Below are positions 52,496 through 62,752 of a stretch of DNA of 64,000 nt, piece by piece. The stretch lies in NCBI GenBank assembly GCA_012845835.1, contig JABAKD010000024.1, positions 7,157,103-7,221,102 of the forward strand, written 5' to 3'. The notes beneath the pieces were generated by a model that searched no databases, had not been told where the DNA came from, and worked only from the letters and a program-made list of their open reading frames with translations. A program made the translations under genes and the position numbers. The stretch is from Undaria pinnatifida. Its lineage: Eukaryota > Sar > Phaeophyceae > Laminariales > Alariaceae. Numbering within the stretch: the first letter of the stretch is position 1; each line of letters opens with the position of its first letter.

Positions 52496-53455
52496 TATTA
52501 TAAAAATTAAAATACACTCCAGCTGTGAGATCGAAGATTTCGTCGAAACTCATCTTTGCAAGCTGTGTGTGATACTCCGATCGCGCGCATTACGAGTTGT
52601 GTGTCCTCATTAAGGATATAGGTCGGCGACTCCCCTTACAACTACAGTGTAGCTATCAGGGTCAACAGGATGATTTTAGTCAGTCTGTGCGCGGAAACTA
52701 TAAAACCCGTTTCTGAGGGGGACAAAATCTGACAGCTGTGAAGGGAAAGGGGGGCCTGGTTTTGATCAAAAGCGAGCGGGTTTGGAGGGGGGCGGGGGGG
52801 GGGGGGGGGAAAGGGGCAATTTGTGCATGTAAGCTATAAATCCTTTCGAGGGGATAAATCTGACGGTTTTGGCACCAGTATATTATTGGGGGCGGGGGGG
52901 GGGGGGGGGGGTGGGGCGGGGGGGGGGGGGGGGGGGTTGGGCGGGGGGGGCAGCTCAATATGTACCTGGAAACTATACATTATTTTGAGGGGATGAATGT
53001 GACAGTTTTGGAAATAATACATCAGTTTATCATGTATATCCTGGGGTAAGTCGTACAATCAGTGAGTAAAGAGAGGGTGGAGTGTTCGAGGGGGTGGGGT
53101 TGGGATGGGTTGGGGGGGAGGGTGGGGGGTGGGGGCGGGGGGGGGGGCGGGGGGGGGGGGGGGGGCGGGGAAGGGCTTTAGGTGAGGGGTTTGTTATACG
53201 TGTGGTGCTAGGTCTAGGCGAAGGTGCGGGTGATGGGGAAGAAGGGGGCGTTCGAGGCGGGGGGGGGGGGGGGGGGGAACACAGCGGCATGGATGGCTCT
53301 CGAAAGATAATGAGGTGATATCCTGTGCGTGAAGTGTTTATTAATGTGGCGGATTTCGATATTTGGTGAGGCGATTGAGTAAGGGAGAGCAAGAGGGGGG
53401 GGGGGGGGGGGATTTTTTAGGAGGTTTAGGTCACAAATAATATTCAAATACACTT
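52496..53455 (+). repeat. Family A repeat with long G runs
   Basis: Head at 52,505-52,600, GTGTCCTCATTAAGGATATA intact, body modules at 52,680-52,745, 52,820-52,870 and 52,970-53,080, then the TATACGTGTGGTGCTAGG module (53,196) and GCGGCATGGATGGCTC (53,285). G runs of 10 to about 20 bases punctuate it (52,794-52,809; 52,896-52,936; 53,150-53,165; 53,262-53,277; 53,396-53,410). No gene. Confidence 0.82.
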
Positions 53456-53830
53456 CGGCTGTGAGATCAAAGATATGTAGCAGCTTGTTATACGCGTGGT
53501 GCTAGGTCTAGGCGATCGTGCAGGTGGTCGGAAAAGAGGGGGCGTTGGAGGGGGGGGGGAGGGCGGGGGGGGGGGGGGGTTGGAGGGAAAAAATAATTGA
53601 AAACTACGTCATGGATGGTCAGAAAGATAATGACGTGATATCAACTGCGTATAGGTGTTTATTACTCAGGCCGATTTTGATTGTGAGTGGGGCGTTTGGA
53701 CAGACTAGGCGGAAGGGGGGGGGGGGGGAGATTTCAATATGTGCGCGGAAACTATAAATTCTCAAAGGGGACAAACCTGACGATTGAAGCAATAAGACAT
53801 CCCTTTATATCATCTGGCTTGTAATGTTTA
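53456..53830 (+). repeat. Family A repeat, internally deleted copy
   Basis: A head remnant (CTTCGGCTGTGAGATCAAAG) joins directly to TATACGCGTGGTGCTAGGTC. It goes on through the GTCATGGATGG module and a GCGGAAACTATAAA module. Much of the body is deleted. Confidence 0.65.
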
Positions 53831-54242
53831 CTATTCTAGAAGGTTTGATGTTAGATGCAGCATGCAACCCAGTGTTTAAGTGTAATACATATTGTGTGTT
53901 CAATATTCTGAACGAAGGGGAAAAATGAAAGATATGCCTTTTACGATCTCGTCGAATACTGCATGAATCCGGTACCGAAAATAAGAAACCGTATTCAGAG
54001 TACTCACCACGCGTACGAGTAGTGACTGCACATCAATTAAAAGATACGCATGGGCCCCACAGTCTCGAGTTCCAACACCCCTCCTCGATGATAGGTCAGC
54101 AATTACGGGGACATTTATGATGCTATTATTCCTTGTGTCACAGTGTGTCAGGGCCCTCGACCAACGAGTAGACCACTAATTCCACTCCTAAGACTAGATC
54201 GTATCGATGCCCCGAGTTCGCTGATGGCGCATTTTGGAGCAC
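53831..54242. other. Gene-free stretch
   Basis: No gene or repeat recognised. Confidence 0.4.
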
Positions 54243-54405
54243 AGTGAGTACCCCGATTAATGATCACCCCGTGACAAGCCGAAACAAGCGCTCTCTACTA
54301 CACATCGTAACTGTAGTGGGCAGTATATATAGCGCTTGGTATAGGCGGGACATGCCGATTTGACCGCTCTTAAGCCCCGAATGTTCTTATCTTGGGCGCG
54401 CTTAA
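54243..54405. mobile_element. M4-related element
   Basis: CAGTGAGTACCCCGATTAAT, CCCCGTGACAAG, GGCGGGACATG and GACCGCTCTTAA follow the order of 43,722-43,918. The right inverted end is lost. Confidence 0.55.
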
Positions 54406-54412
54406 ATAGATG

Positions 54413-55480
54413 CGTTATAAAAATAAAAATTCACTCCAGCTGTGAGATCAAACATTTTGTCGAAACTCATCTTTGCAAGCTGTGTGTGATACTCCGATCG
54501 CGCGTATCACTGGGTGTGTGTCCTCATTAAGGATTTAGGCCGTCGAGTCCCCTTAGACTACAGTGTATCTTGTATCAGAGTCAACAGGGTAATGTTAAAC
54601 AATAAGTGCGCAGAAACTACAAAATCCGTTTTTGAGAGGGACAAAATCTGAGGGCTGTGGAAGGAAATGCATCAGTTTATCATGTATATCCTGTAAGACG
54701 TATAACCGGTGAGGGGAGGGCGGAGAGTTTAAGGGCTTGGGGGCCGGGGGCGGGGAGACCGGGGGGGTTGCAAAAGAGGGGGGAGCGGCGGGGGGAAGGG
54801 GGAGGGGGGAGGGCGGGGGCTACTCAACCTCTGTGCGCGGAAACTATACACCCTTTAAGGGGACTTATCTGACGGTTGTGGAAGGAATGTATCAGTTTAT
54901 CATGTATATCCTGTAAGACGTACAACCGGTGAGGGGAGGGCGGAGTGTTCGAAGAGTTGGGGGGAAGGGGGGATTCCAACCGCTTTACGTCGCATAAATA
55001 TATACCTAGTGAAAATTTACTATACGCGTGGTGCTAGGTCTAGGCGATGGTGCGGGTGGCGGAGAGGGAGGGGGCGGGGGGGGGGGGGGGGTAATATATG
55101 AATTGGAGCTACGGCATGGATGGCTAGAAAGCTATTAATAATGAGGTGATATCACCTGTGTGTCTGGTAGTGTTTATTACTCTAGCAGTCTTTGATTTTA
55201 GGTGGGGAGGCGGGAGAAAACAAAACGAGGGGGGGGCGGGGGGGAGGGGGGGGGCAACCGCTTTTTTAGGTCGCATAAATGTGTATCTGGTAAAAACTTA
55301 CTATTATACGTGCTAGGTCTAGGCGATGGTGCAGGTAGCGGGGAAGGAGGGAGGGGGGGGGGGAGATAAATGAATGGCAGCTACAGCATGGCTGGCTGGA
55401 TAGGTAATGAGGCGATATCACCTTCTGGTAGGGTTTATTACTCCATCTAGCAGCTTTGATTTTAGGTGGGGCGGCGGGGA
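54413..55480 (+). repeat. Family A repeat, long copy with repeated modules
   Basis: Head at 54,427-54,520, the B target site intact, two body modules (54,605-54,735 and 54,835-54,955), and two TATACGCGTGGTGCTAGGTC-type modules (55,021; 55,301), each followed by GGCATGG.TGGCT. G runs of 8-14 occur throughout. Internal tandem amplification of modules explains the length. Confidence 0.8.
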
Positions 55481-55653
55481 AATGGGGTGGGGGGCGTGTG
55501 TATCAGAGGGAGGGGGTGGGGAAGGGGTGGCGGTGGTGATGGTGGTGATGGTGGCGAGGAACGGAGGTGGATGATAGCAATATATTCTACCTGCCGTGTT
55601 ACATGCAGATGCCCAATGCTTCAAAGATCAACAATGAAGCGGCAGGGGGGAAA

Positions 55654-55931
55654 GATGCATGCTACAATAATAGAGGTACGCCGTAGCACTTTTCGTCTGA
55701 AATATTTTCTGAATGACGGGACACTCACTCCTTAACCCAAAATCGTCGGGAACAAGCCATTTATTTGTTTTTCATTATTCTCGTTGTGTGCCTAGCTAGA
55801 CCATGGGCTTTTTCATCGGGTTTAGGCAGTTTTGTTTTCTCCAGATCACTTTTTGGGAGAGGTCGTAAGCTCCCCAATTGAGGGGTAGTATTAGAAAAAA
55901 AAAGCGGCGCACCTCTATCGTAGCACGCGTC
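55654..55931 (+). mobile_element. M1 element with GAAA target duplication
   Basis: Ends GATGCATGCTACAATAATAG then AGGTACGCC, and GGCGCACCTCTATCGTAGCA then CGCGTC, are inverted. GAAA flanks both sides (55650-55653, 55932-55935). It is the only near-complete M1 outside the AAA gene. Confidence 0.82.
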
Positions 55932-56010
55932 GAAAATTGATATTTCGATATATTGTTTTCACTTTGATGCTATCTATACGAGTAGTAGTGCTTCTGATCA
56001 TCGCATAATG

Positions 56011-57520
56011 TTATAAGGCTGAGTTTGGGTAAGCTATTGGTTAACCTATTGCAAGTGGTCAAACGGACGAATGCCCCATTAATTACCTTAACAAATGGCG
56101 TCGTCGACAGACCATGGGTTTTTGGGTCGTGGGTTCGACCCCACCATCCACAATAACAAACCTATCAGACTTTCCCCATGTCCAACCTGTAAAATACTCT
56201 CCCCGGTATGCCCAGGAAATGAAACGCCTTGGATATTGACAGGTCCGCCGTATATCCGTATCCCGCCGTTTCAGGGGGGAAGAGTGTTATAAGGCTTAGG
56301 TTGGGTAAGCTATTGGTTAACCTTTTGCAAGTGGTCAAACGGACTAATGCCCCACTAATACCTTAACAAATGGCGTCGTCGACAGACCATGGGTTTTTGG
56401 GTCGTGGGTTCAAATCCCACATCCACCTGAACTAAACTTTTTCAGACTTTCCCCATGTCGAACTTGAAAAATACCAGGGTAGTCCTCGGGAAAATTCCCG
56501 AGGTAATTTTCCCGTGCTGTACGTCGGTCCCGGTACTCGGCGGAATACCGTCATATTTGGGCAAACCGTGTACCGCCGAAGGCGGAACCGTCAAAAATCG
56601 AAAAATCGTCAACCGTTTAAAAAGTACCGTCATTTTGCAGCACCGCCATAAAAGTACCGTCAAATAAGCGAAGTACCGTTTCCCGTTTAGAAAAACCGTC
56701 ATATTGAGAACCGTCAAAGATTGTAGGGTGATGGTTTTCATTGAATGTTTTCATGTTTTAGGTTTTATTGTTTTATTGTTTACAGTAGTAGTAGTATTGT
56801 TTTATTGTCTTATTTTGGTGCTAAATGTCTAAATGTTGTTTCGCGTGAGGCTGGTGAGTTTGTCAGCTTGACGGTTCGACGATTAGTCTAGCCTCTATTC
56901 GTCCGTTCTATATAGGTATGCAGGAACATCAGCGGGGTGGTGCCGGCATGCTTGATCACCGCCCGGCAGGTACTGTCAAGTATTTCGTCATTCGTAATTC
57001 TGTATTTCTCAGTGGCGGAACCGTCATATTTCAGTACCCTCAAAAAAGTACCGTCAAATTTGGCAGTACCGGGACCGGTACCGTCGTTTTGCAGTAGTAC
57101 CGCCAAAAAAGTACCGTCAAATATCGAAAAACCGTCTACCGTCTAGAAAATACCGTCACTTTTCGATACCGCCGAAAAAGTACCGTCAGATTCGGCGATA
57201 CCGTGTACCGCCAAAAGTGGTACCGTGAAAAATCGAAATACCGTCAACCGTTTGAAAAGTACCGTCATTTCGCAATAAATACCGTCCGATCTGGTACCGT
57301 AAAAAAAAACGGTACCGAGGACTACCCTGAAAAATACTCTCCCCGGTATACCCAGGAAATGAAACGGCTTGGATGTATTGACAGGTCCGCCGGTATGTCC
57401 GGCCGACCTGCTATCCCGCTGTTTCAGGGGGAGGGGGTGTTTCAAGGCTTAGTTTGGGTAAGCTATTGGTTAATCTTTTGCAAATGGCCAAATGGACAAA
57501 TGCCCCACAAATTACCTTAA
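56011..57520 (+). repeat. 276-bp tandem unit with tRNA-like B box
   Basis: Units start at 56,011, 56,287 and 57,440 (partial). Each has GGTAAGCTATTGGTTAA, AAATGGCGTCGTCGACAGAC, GTCGTGGGTTCGACCCCAC (or GTGGGTTCAAATCCCAC, a perfect 5-bp stem with a 7-base loop) and CTCTCCCCGGTA. The B-box-like element suggests a tRNA-derived origin, but no full cloverleaf is evident. Unit 2 is split by the element at 56475-57329. Confidence 0.7.
56475..57329. mobile_element. hAT-like non-autonomous element
   Basis: An 855-bp insert has ends CAGGGTAGTCCTCGG and, inverted, CAGGGTAGTCCTCGGTACCG, flanked by a perfect 8-base duplication AAAAATAC (56467-56474, 57330-57337). Unit 1 of the host tandem array has the uninterrupted site near 56,188-56,200. 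An 8-base duplication and CAGGG termini fit hAT transposons. TACCGTCA-type motifs occur more than a dozen times, mostly near the ends. There is no transposase. Confidence 0.88.
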
Positions 57521-58246
57521 CATTAACATAATACTAGTACTGCTTCGTACGGCAGATACTTACGGTATGCTTTATATGTCATTTATAACAATATGCCCTG
57601 GTATGACCTAATTTAAGGTGGTCTATTAATAGATGGCTGTACCATGGTATCACCTGAGCTATAGACAACCATTGGGGCATTGGTCTTTTCGATACACCTG
57701 GCGTATATGGTATACTATACTCCGACAACCAGGCCTGGCTAATTGTGCGATAAGCATATTAATGAATACAAGACAGCCATTTGGAACAGGCATTTAGAAC
57801 TGTGCTATGCAATGATGTGTTATAGCTTCGGTGTGTGCTGTTATACTTGCATCGGGTAGATGGTGCCGTAAGATAGAAACATTCCAATCGACATGTGCAA
57901 CCATGTAGTATCACCATGACGACTATTTTATATTAATTCGAATGGAAAGCTTGCTAAATATTTATGTTGCTAGATATACCTTTCATTTTTTATAATATTT
58001 CTAATATATATATATGCATATGTACCATTTTGATTTTTTTGCCTAGTCCGTCCCTTTTTCTCCGCCGGCGCAGAGTTTTCTTGTGTGCTTTCTTCTGCAA
58101 TGCGATCAGACTACCCGTCGGTATATTATCAGCCGTGTGCCGGGCTCATGGGACGTCCGTGGCGCGAGCTATGGCCGCGGAAAGCCGCCGAGACTGGCTC
58201 TATTTTGCGGGGTATGAGACGCTTCTGTCCCCGGGCAACCACACAC
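57521..58246. other. Gene-free stretch
   Basis: AT-rich DNA. The 102-codon frame at 57964-58272 starts in AT-rich sequence; only its last third (RDWLYFAGYETL) looks protein-like and I recognise no family. Confidence 0.4.
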
Positions 58247-59000
58247 TAGACGTATTTAAGCCTCGAGGTTAGGTCTTAAGTACTTCCAACTGGAAGAGCT
58301 AGGCCATTCGATACTTCGACCTTAAACGCATTAAAAAAACACCATATGTCTAAAACTCGAAATAGCTGGTCTCTTTCAGTACGCATAAAAAGAAAAGCCG
58401 AGGAAAGATCAAACTACTTGAAAATATACTGTGATATTTCTGCACTACTCCAGACGCAGATGGCAAGACGAGGATTCATGTCATGAGTCAGCACATGAGT
58501 GGGTGGGAACTTCGAGAAAGACCCTCCCCTGCCCATGCTGTGCGAGCTTGAACAAACGGCCAAAACAAATAACTGGTGCCTGGCAAAAACATTGAGTGCT
58601 TCGTACTCCATACTCGCTTCATATGTAGGATACCTCGCAGGCGTCTGCCGCCTTCGGTGTGCCTCAGTGTGGCAGTCAGTACAGCAGCACAGCAGGACTG
58701 GCCCTCAACCCGGTTCAATTTCCACCCTCGAAATGTAGGCATCCGTCTGATGTTTCCTCGAGCTTTTGTCGTCTGAAATGCTGTTGTTTGCTGGAAAATA
58801 CTCGGAAAATTGCTTCAAATATGCACTTGGGCCAAAATGTGCCCAAGTGCATATTTTGGGAAAATCCATATCTCACCGTGGTCTGCCGTGGTCGTTAGGT
58901 CGATAAAATAGACCTATTTTGTAGACATTTAAGACACGATAGGGCTTAATTTGGTTTAGAGCCAAAAATATAGGCATATCGCCAGGCTTAAATACGTCTA
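58247..59000. repeat. Segment bounded by a perfect 17-bp inverted repeat
   Basis: TAGACGTATTTAAGCCT at 58247-58263 is repeated inverted at 58984-59000. A strong hairpin lies inside at 58817-58856. It may be a mobile element, but no target duplication was found. Confidence 0.45.
58817..58856. other. Perfect 16-bp hairpin
   Basis: AAATATGCACTTGGGC, an 8-base loop, then GCCCAAGTGCATATTT. No terminator-like T run follows. Confidence 0.85.
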
Positions 59001-59136
59001 CTACACACACGGTGGAACTTTAGTCCTCGCACGTACATCGGGGTGGCATCAAAATGTATTTGCGAGAGAATTTTCCCGCACTGCTAGACGCGGGCGCGGT
59101 GTATATGTACCCGCTGCAACGACGTGAACTATGTCA

Positions 59137-59169
59137 TTACTGTGAGTTCTCCCTCACCATTGACACGGT
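59137..59169 (+). repeat. 33-bp repeat upstream of the OTU gene
   Basis: TTACTGTGAGTTCTCCCTCA then CCATTGACACGGT recurs at 59784-59816 with one mismatch. This copy lies 73 bases before the OTU start codon. Confidence 0.85.
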
Positions 59170-59242
59170 GGTTACCACACAGCAGTAGCGAAACCTGTAT
59201 AAAGAGATATAAAGTAGCCACACAACCCAAGCAAAAGTAACG

Positions 59243-60285
59243 ATGTGCACACAACAGACCATATCGGCAACAAACATCGGTATAAGCACGCGGGGAAAAA
59301 TACTGGACACCGAAAACAAACAACAAATTGACACCAATGATTCCTCTAACAGCAGCGACAGCAATACAAACCCATCAGACAGCGAAAATGATCAAGACAA
59401 CAATAGCGGTAACAATAACAATTCTGGTCAATGGTCCATTATTCCCGAGATTGGTGATGGTGCATGTTTATTAAGATGTATCTCGCGTCGTGTGCACAAC
59501 AACCCAGCTTTACATCACATCGTCCGTGCACATATTATTGCCCACATCACAACCAATTTGTACACCGTTATCCCAGGATCAGGTTTCAACACCTTCCACG
59601 ACAGCATCTTAGCTGGAGCAAATCAAGGTCATGTAGATAATAAAGAATAATTTGTCGTTGTAGACAATATATTTTTCTGAACGGAACAAACAACGCCAAC
59701 GTGCCCGAAAAAGTTCCGTTTGTCTTGCAAAGTTCCGTCAGCAGCACCACCAGCAAGCAGCACGTAGTCCATAGACTCTAAGTTTACTGTGAGTTCTCCC
59801 TCACAATTGACACGGTTTCTGGTCAATGGTCCATTATTCCCGAGATTGGTGATGGTGCATGTTTATTAAGATGTATCTCGCGTCGTGTGCACAACAACCC
59901 AGCTTTACATCACATCGTCCGTGCACATATTATTGCCCACATCACAACCAATTTGTACACCGTTGTCCCAGGATCAGGTTTCAACACTTTCCACGACAGC
60001 ATCTTAGCTGGAGCAAATCAAGAACTTGTGGAAGAAGTCGCTGGATCTCAACCTACTACATATTCGAGTGTCGAAGAGTATCTCCAGTTCATGTCACAGC
60101 CTTACGCATATGCTACAAACGTAGAATTAATTGCTGCCACGCAGTTATACGGAGTGGACTTTCGAATAACGTATCACACCGAGCCTCAGCAATATCCCAA
60201 CCCTCCTCCTCCAAATGTCAGTGATATCTTATATTATCCACATTCTTTCCACTACGCATCCCTCCGATATACACCTTCTGCATAA
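59243..60285 (+). CDS. OTU-domain cysteine protease, two exons
   Basis: Exons 59243-59627 and 60023-60285 join in phase 1 into 215 residues and a stop. Residues 1-65 are Ser/Asn/Asp-rich and disordered-looking. The OTU domain begins with IGDGACLLRCIS, carrying the catalytic Asp-Gly-x-Cys, and ends with HSFHYASL, carrying the catalytic His. YATNVELIAATQLYGVDFRI is the usual middle block. OTU enzymes cleave ubiquitin-type conjugates; they also occur in viruses and transposons, so a host role is inference. Donor AAG|GTCATG, acceptor TCAAG|AAC. Without splicing, exon 1 reads on for eight residues and stops, losing the His. Neighbours are repeats only. Confidence 0.72.
59628..60022 (+). other. OTU intron made largely of duplicated exon
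   Basis: The intron's last 206 bases (59817-60022) copy the end of exon 1 (59422-59627) with about two differences. Before it lie a copy of the 33-bp upstream repeat (59784-59816) and about 155 bases of unknown origin containing GTTCCGTTTG and GTTCCGTCAG. The duplicate ends exactly at the acceptor. Confidence 0.8.
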
Positions 60286-61662
60286 ATACTTCATCATCAG
60301 TTGTAGTCATTCGACTTGCGTCGCCCCCGGGAGGCACGTGTCCACCTCCCGAAGGGGAACCTTGTATATATATACCATTACGACTAAAAACCAGCTAAAA
60401 TGTGTGCCGGATATGATTTCAAGAGGTGGGTGTGTGTTCTTTACATTAAACTGATACTTGCATCCATTTACATCCTGCGCAATCAATAAACCGTGCCGTG
60501 TTAGGCTCTGGAGTCTCCCATTAAAATACAAAGATACATTTTGCAAATACAGCAAGCAAGGTGGTGTAATAAATGCAATGCCACAGCCAATGAACACGAG
60601 GGGGAGAAGTGTAAAACAGCACACGGGCTTAAATGTTTTCAAGAGACGCTTGATGTGCCCGTGCTCAATTACGTTACTTTGTCAGGCATATTATGTTACT
60701 TCGTTCGGCACAGGTTAGAAGGCGATCATGCAGACGGTACGTACAAAGTACGGTACTATTAATAGGTTGTTAGTAGTGTTATTAATAGGTTGTTCGTAGT
60801 GCGGTCTTTTTTACCACAAATGTAACAACACAGCTGCCTGTAATTCCTATTCACATTGTTAGATAATATACGATAATGTGTCCTGTATTTTCCATGTTGT
60901 CGAAGAGGTCGTGGCCCTCCTGTATGTAGATGTCGCGTCCACGCCTTATGCTCGTGGTAGTGGTACTCACGAAACAAACATGCCCTAGCATTTAGTGGAT
61001 AATCGCTGAGTGATGTTCCTTTCCTCCATATCACACCAGGTAGCATATGTCAACGCTTAAAAATGACTAACGAAAATTATTCACACACCATATACAGAGG
61101 AGACGCGGCCTGCAGATTGCTCAGTGTACCAACGGTCAGGATCAGGTTGTCGAGCAGCTATGATATGATCTAGATCGTGATCAGATCTGTCTGATTTGTT
61201 CAAAAATGTTGAAGGAGTCATTCCACGATAGGGATTTGCACTTTTTGAACCAAGCGTTTCTGACCGGTTGATCTCCTCAAGTATTTGTGGAGCTATCTGT
61301 AAAAAATACGCGTGATATTTTTCACGAGAAGATTGTTTTTTCAACTACTAGCCCATAGAAACTTTGGTCGGGTTGCGCAAACGAATGTCTTCCAATTCAT
61401 GCTTCGGTTGAGATATGGAGCCCCTCCTCGCGTTTGGAGCTCCGAAACACCCCTCCTAGAGCGTGGGATGTGACTCATTGTAAAAAGGGCGCCGGATCCA
61501 GAGACGTCGAATCGGGTGTTGTAGCTCCCCAGTTGAGGATCCCTGTCAGTCATTTTGGAATGGTTGGGTTCAAAATGCGCTCATACATCGGACAGATCAC
61601 GATCTGAATCATATTGATCATACAGATCATCATCGTACATATCCTACCGTAAGAGTATAGGG
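60286..61662. other. Downstream of OTU, no recognised gene
   Basis: A short hairpin (GGGAGG..CCTCCC, 60,331-60,352) follows the OTU stop. Minus-strand frames at 60307-60642, 60759-61046 and 61081-61344 have protein-like composition, one with a CYICGKK motif, but I recognise none. An M2 half-element lies at 61350-61475. Confidence 0.4.
61350..61475 (-). mobile_element. M2 half fragment
   Basis: TTTGGTCGGGTTGCGCAAAC, TGAGATATGGAGC and GAGCGTGGGATGTGAC follow the M2 terminal half. Confidence 0.5.
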
Positions 61663-62752
61663 TGGGGACACAGAGTGTCCCCTGCAGGTATGCCAATTGA
61701 GCAGGTCGTCGGAGAGCACTCACTTTCTTAGCCTTAGCTTTATTCGATTCCACTAGAGCCCCGGATGGCTTCTGAAATCAGAGGCACGCGCCTCCGATCT
61801 ATTTCCAGACTATCCCGAATGTAAAACGCCAACCTTATCATACGAAACCCATCCAAATTATCTCAACTTACATAATTACAGGCGTTCGAGGCCGTATATT
61901 AACACTAGTCCACCCAGATGAGCCGCATATGCAGAAATATGGGAGATTCGGGGAAACTCCGGTTCTACGAACTAGACCATGAGTCGAAGGTGTGGCTCCT
62001 CCAAACCCACTCCCATACCTCTAACGGTCGGGCTATGGAGCAGGAACACGCGAAGAAAAGCAATTAAAGGAAACGCAGACTCTACAACAAGGCAAAAGCC
62101 GCGTACCGCCGGTGTGGCGGGAGGGGCCAGAAAACGCGCTAGAACCTGCGGCTTACCGCCGATGTGGCGGGGGGGGGCAAGAATGACATTACGGCAAACC
62201 AACCACAGAAACCGTACTATGGCGAGGCGAGCCCTCGTCGATATGGGGGGGAACGCAGGCGCTAACACAAGGAAGAAGTCATGCGAAAAACCTCCCGCGG
62301 GCCATCGGCATGACGGGAGGGTTAGACGAAGAAACGACAAATACCCGGGATGGAAGGTGGCCGCACCTACAGCCCCGTGAGGGGGGGAAGTGTTTAGCCG
62401 AAAACCTAAAGTAGAACCAGTACAACACACCAAAAAATAAAAGATGACGCACAGGCCCGTACATAGCCCTGTTCCACGTTACACGCGAACAGGGTACCGT
62501 GGTCGCTCCCCGGCTCTAGGCTGAGAAGGGCTTTGAAAGCGAAAGCCCTGCGCCACAGATAGCGGCGTTTTACCCGAACCCTGGTCCAGCACTGAGCAGG
62601 GGCTCGGTGGGACAAAAAGAACAAAAAATATAAGAACCGCCCCAAAATCCGACCAAGACTCTCAGGACACCACGAACAACCCGAAGACAAAGACACAAAC
62701 CTCATAACCCCAAAACATGGAGAACTACCGAGGAGCGGTAGCGGCTTGACAG

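Noticed and set aside
52698-53453. Proline- or glycine-rich open frames
   Set aside because: They translate the long G/C runs of family A; composition alone keeps them open.
56130-56170. A functional tRNA gene
   Set aside because: The T-arm is good in one copy only, and no matching acceptor, D and anticodon arms can be drawn.
57964-58272. A 102-codon plus-strand gene
   Set aside because: It begins with low-complexity AT-rich codons; the tail looks protein-like but overlaps the 17-bp inverted repeat and has no recognised family.
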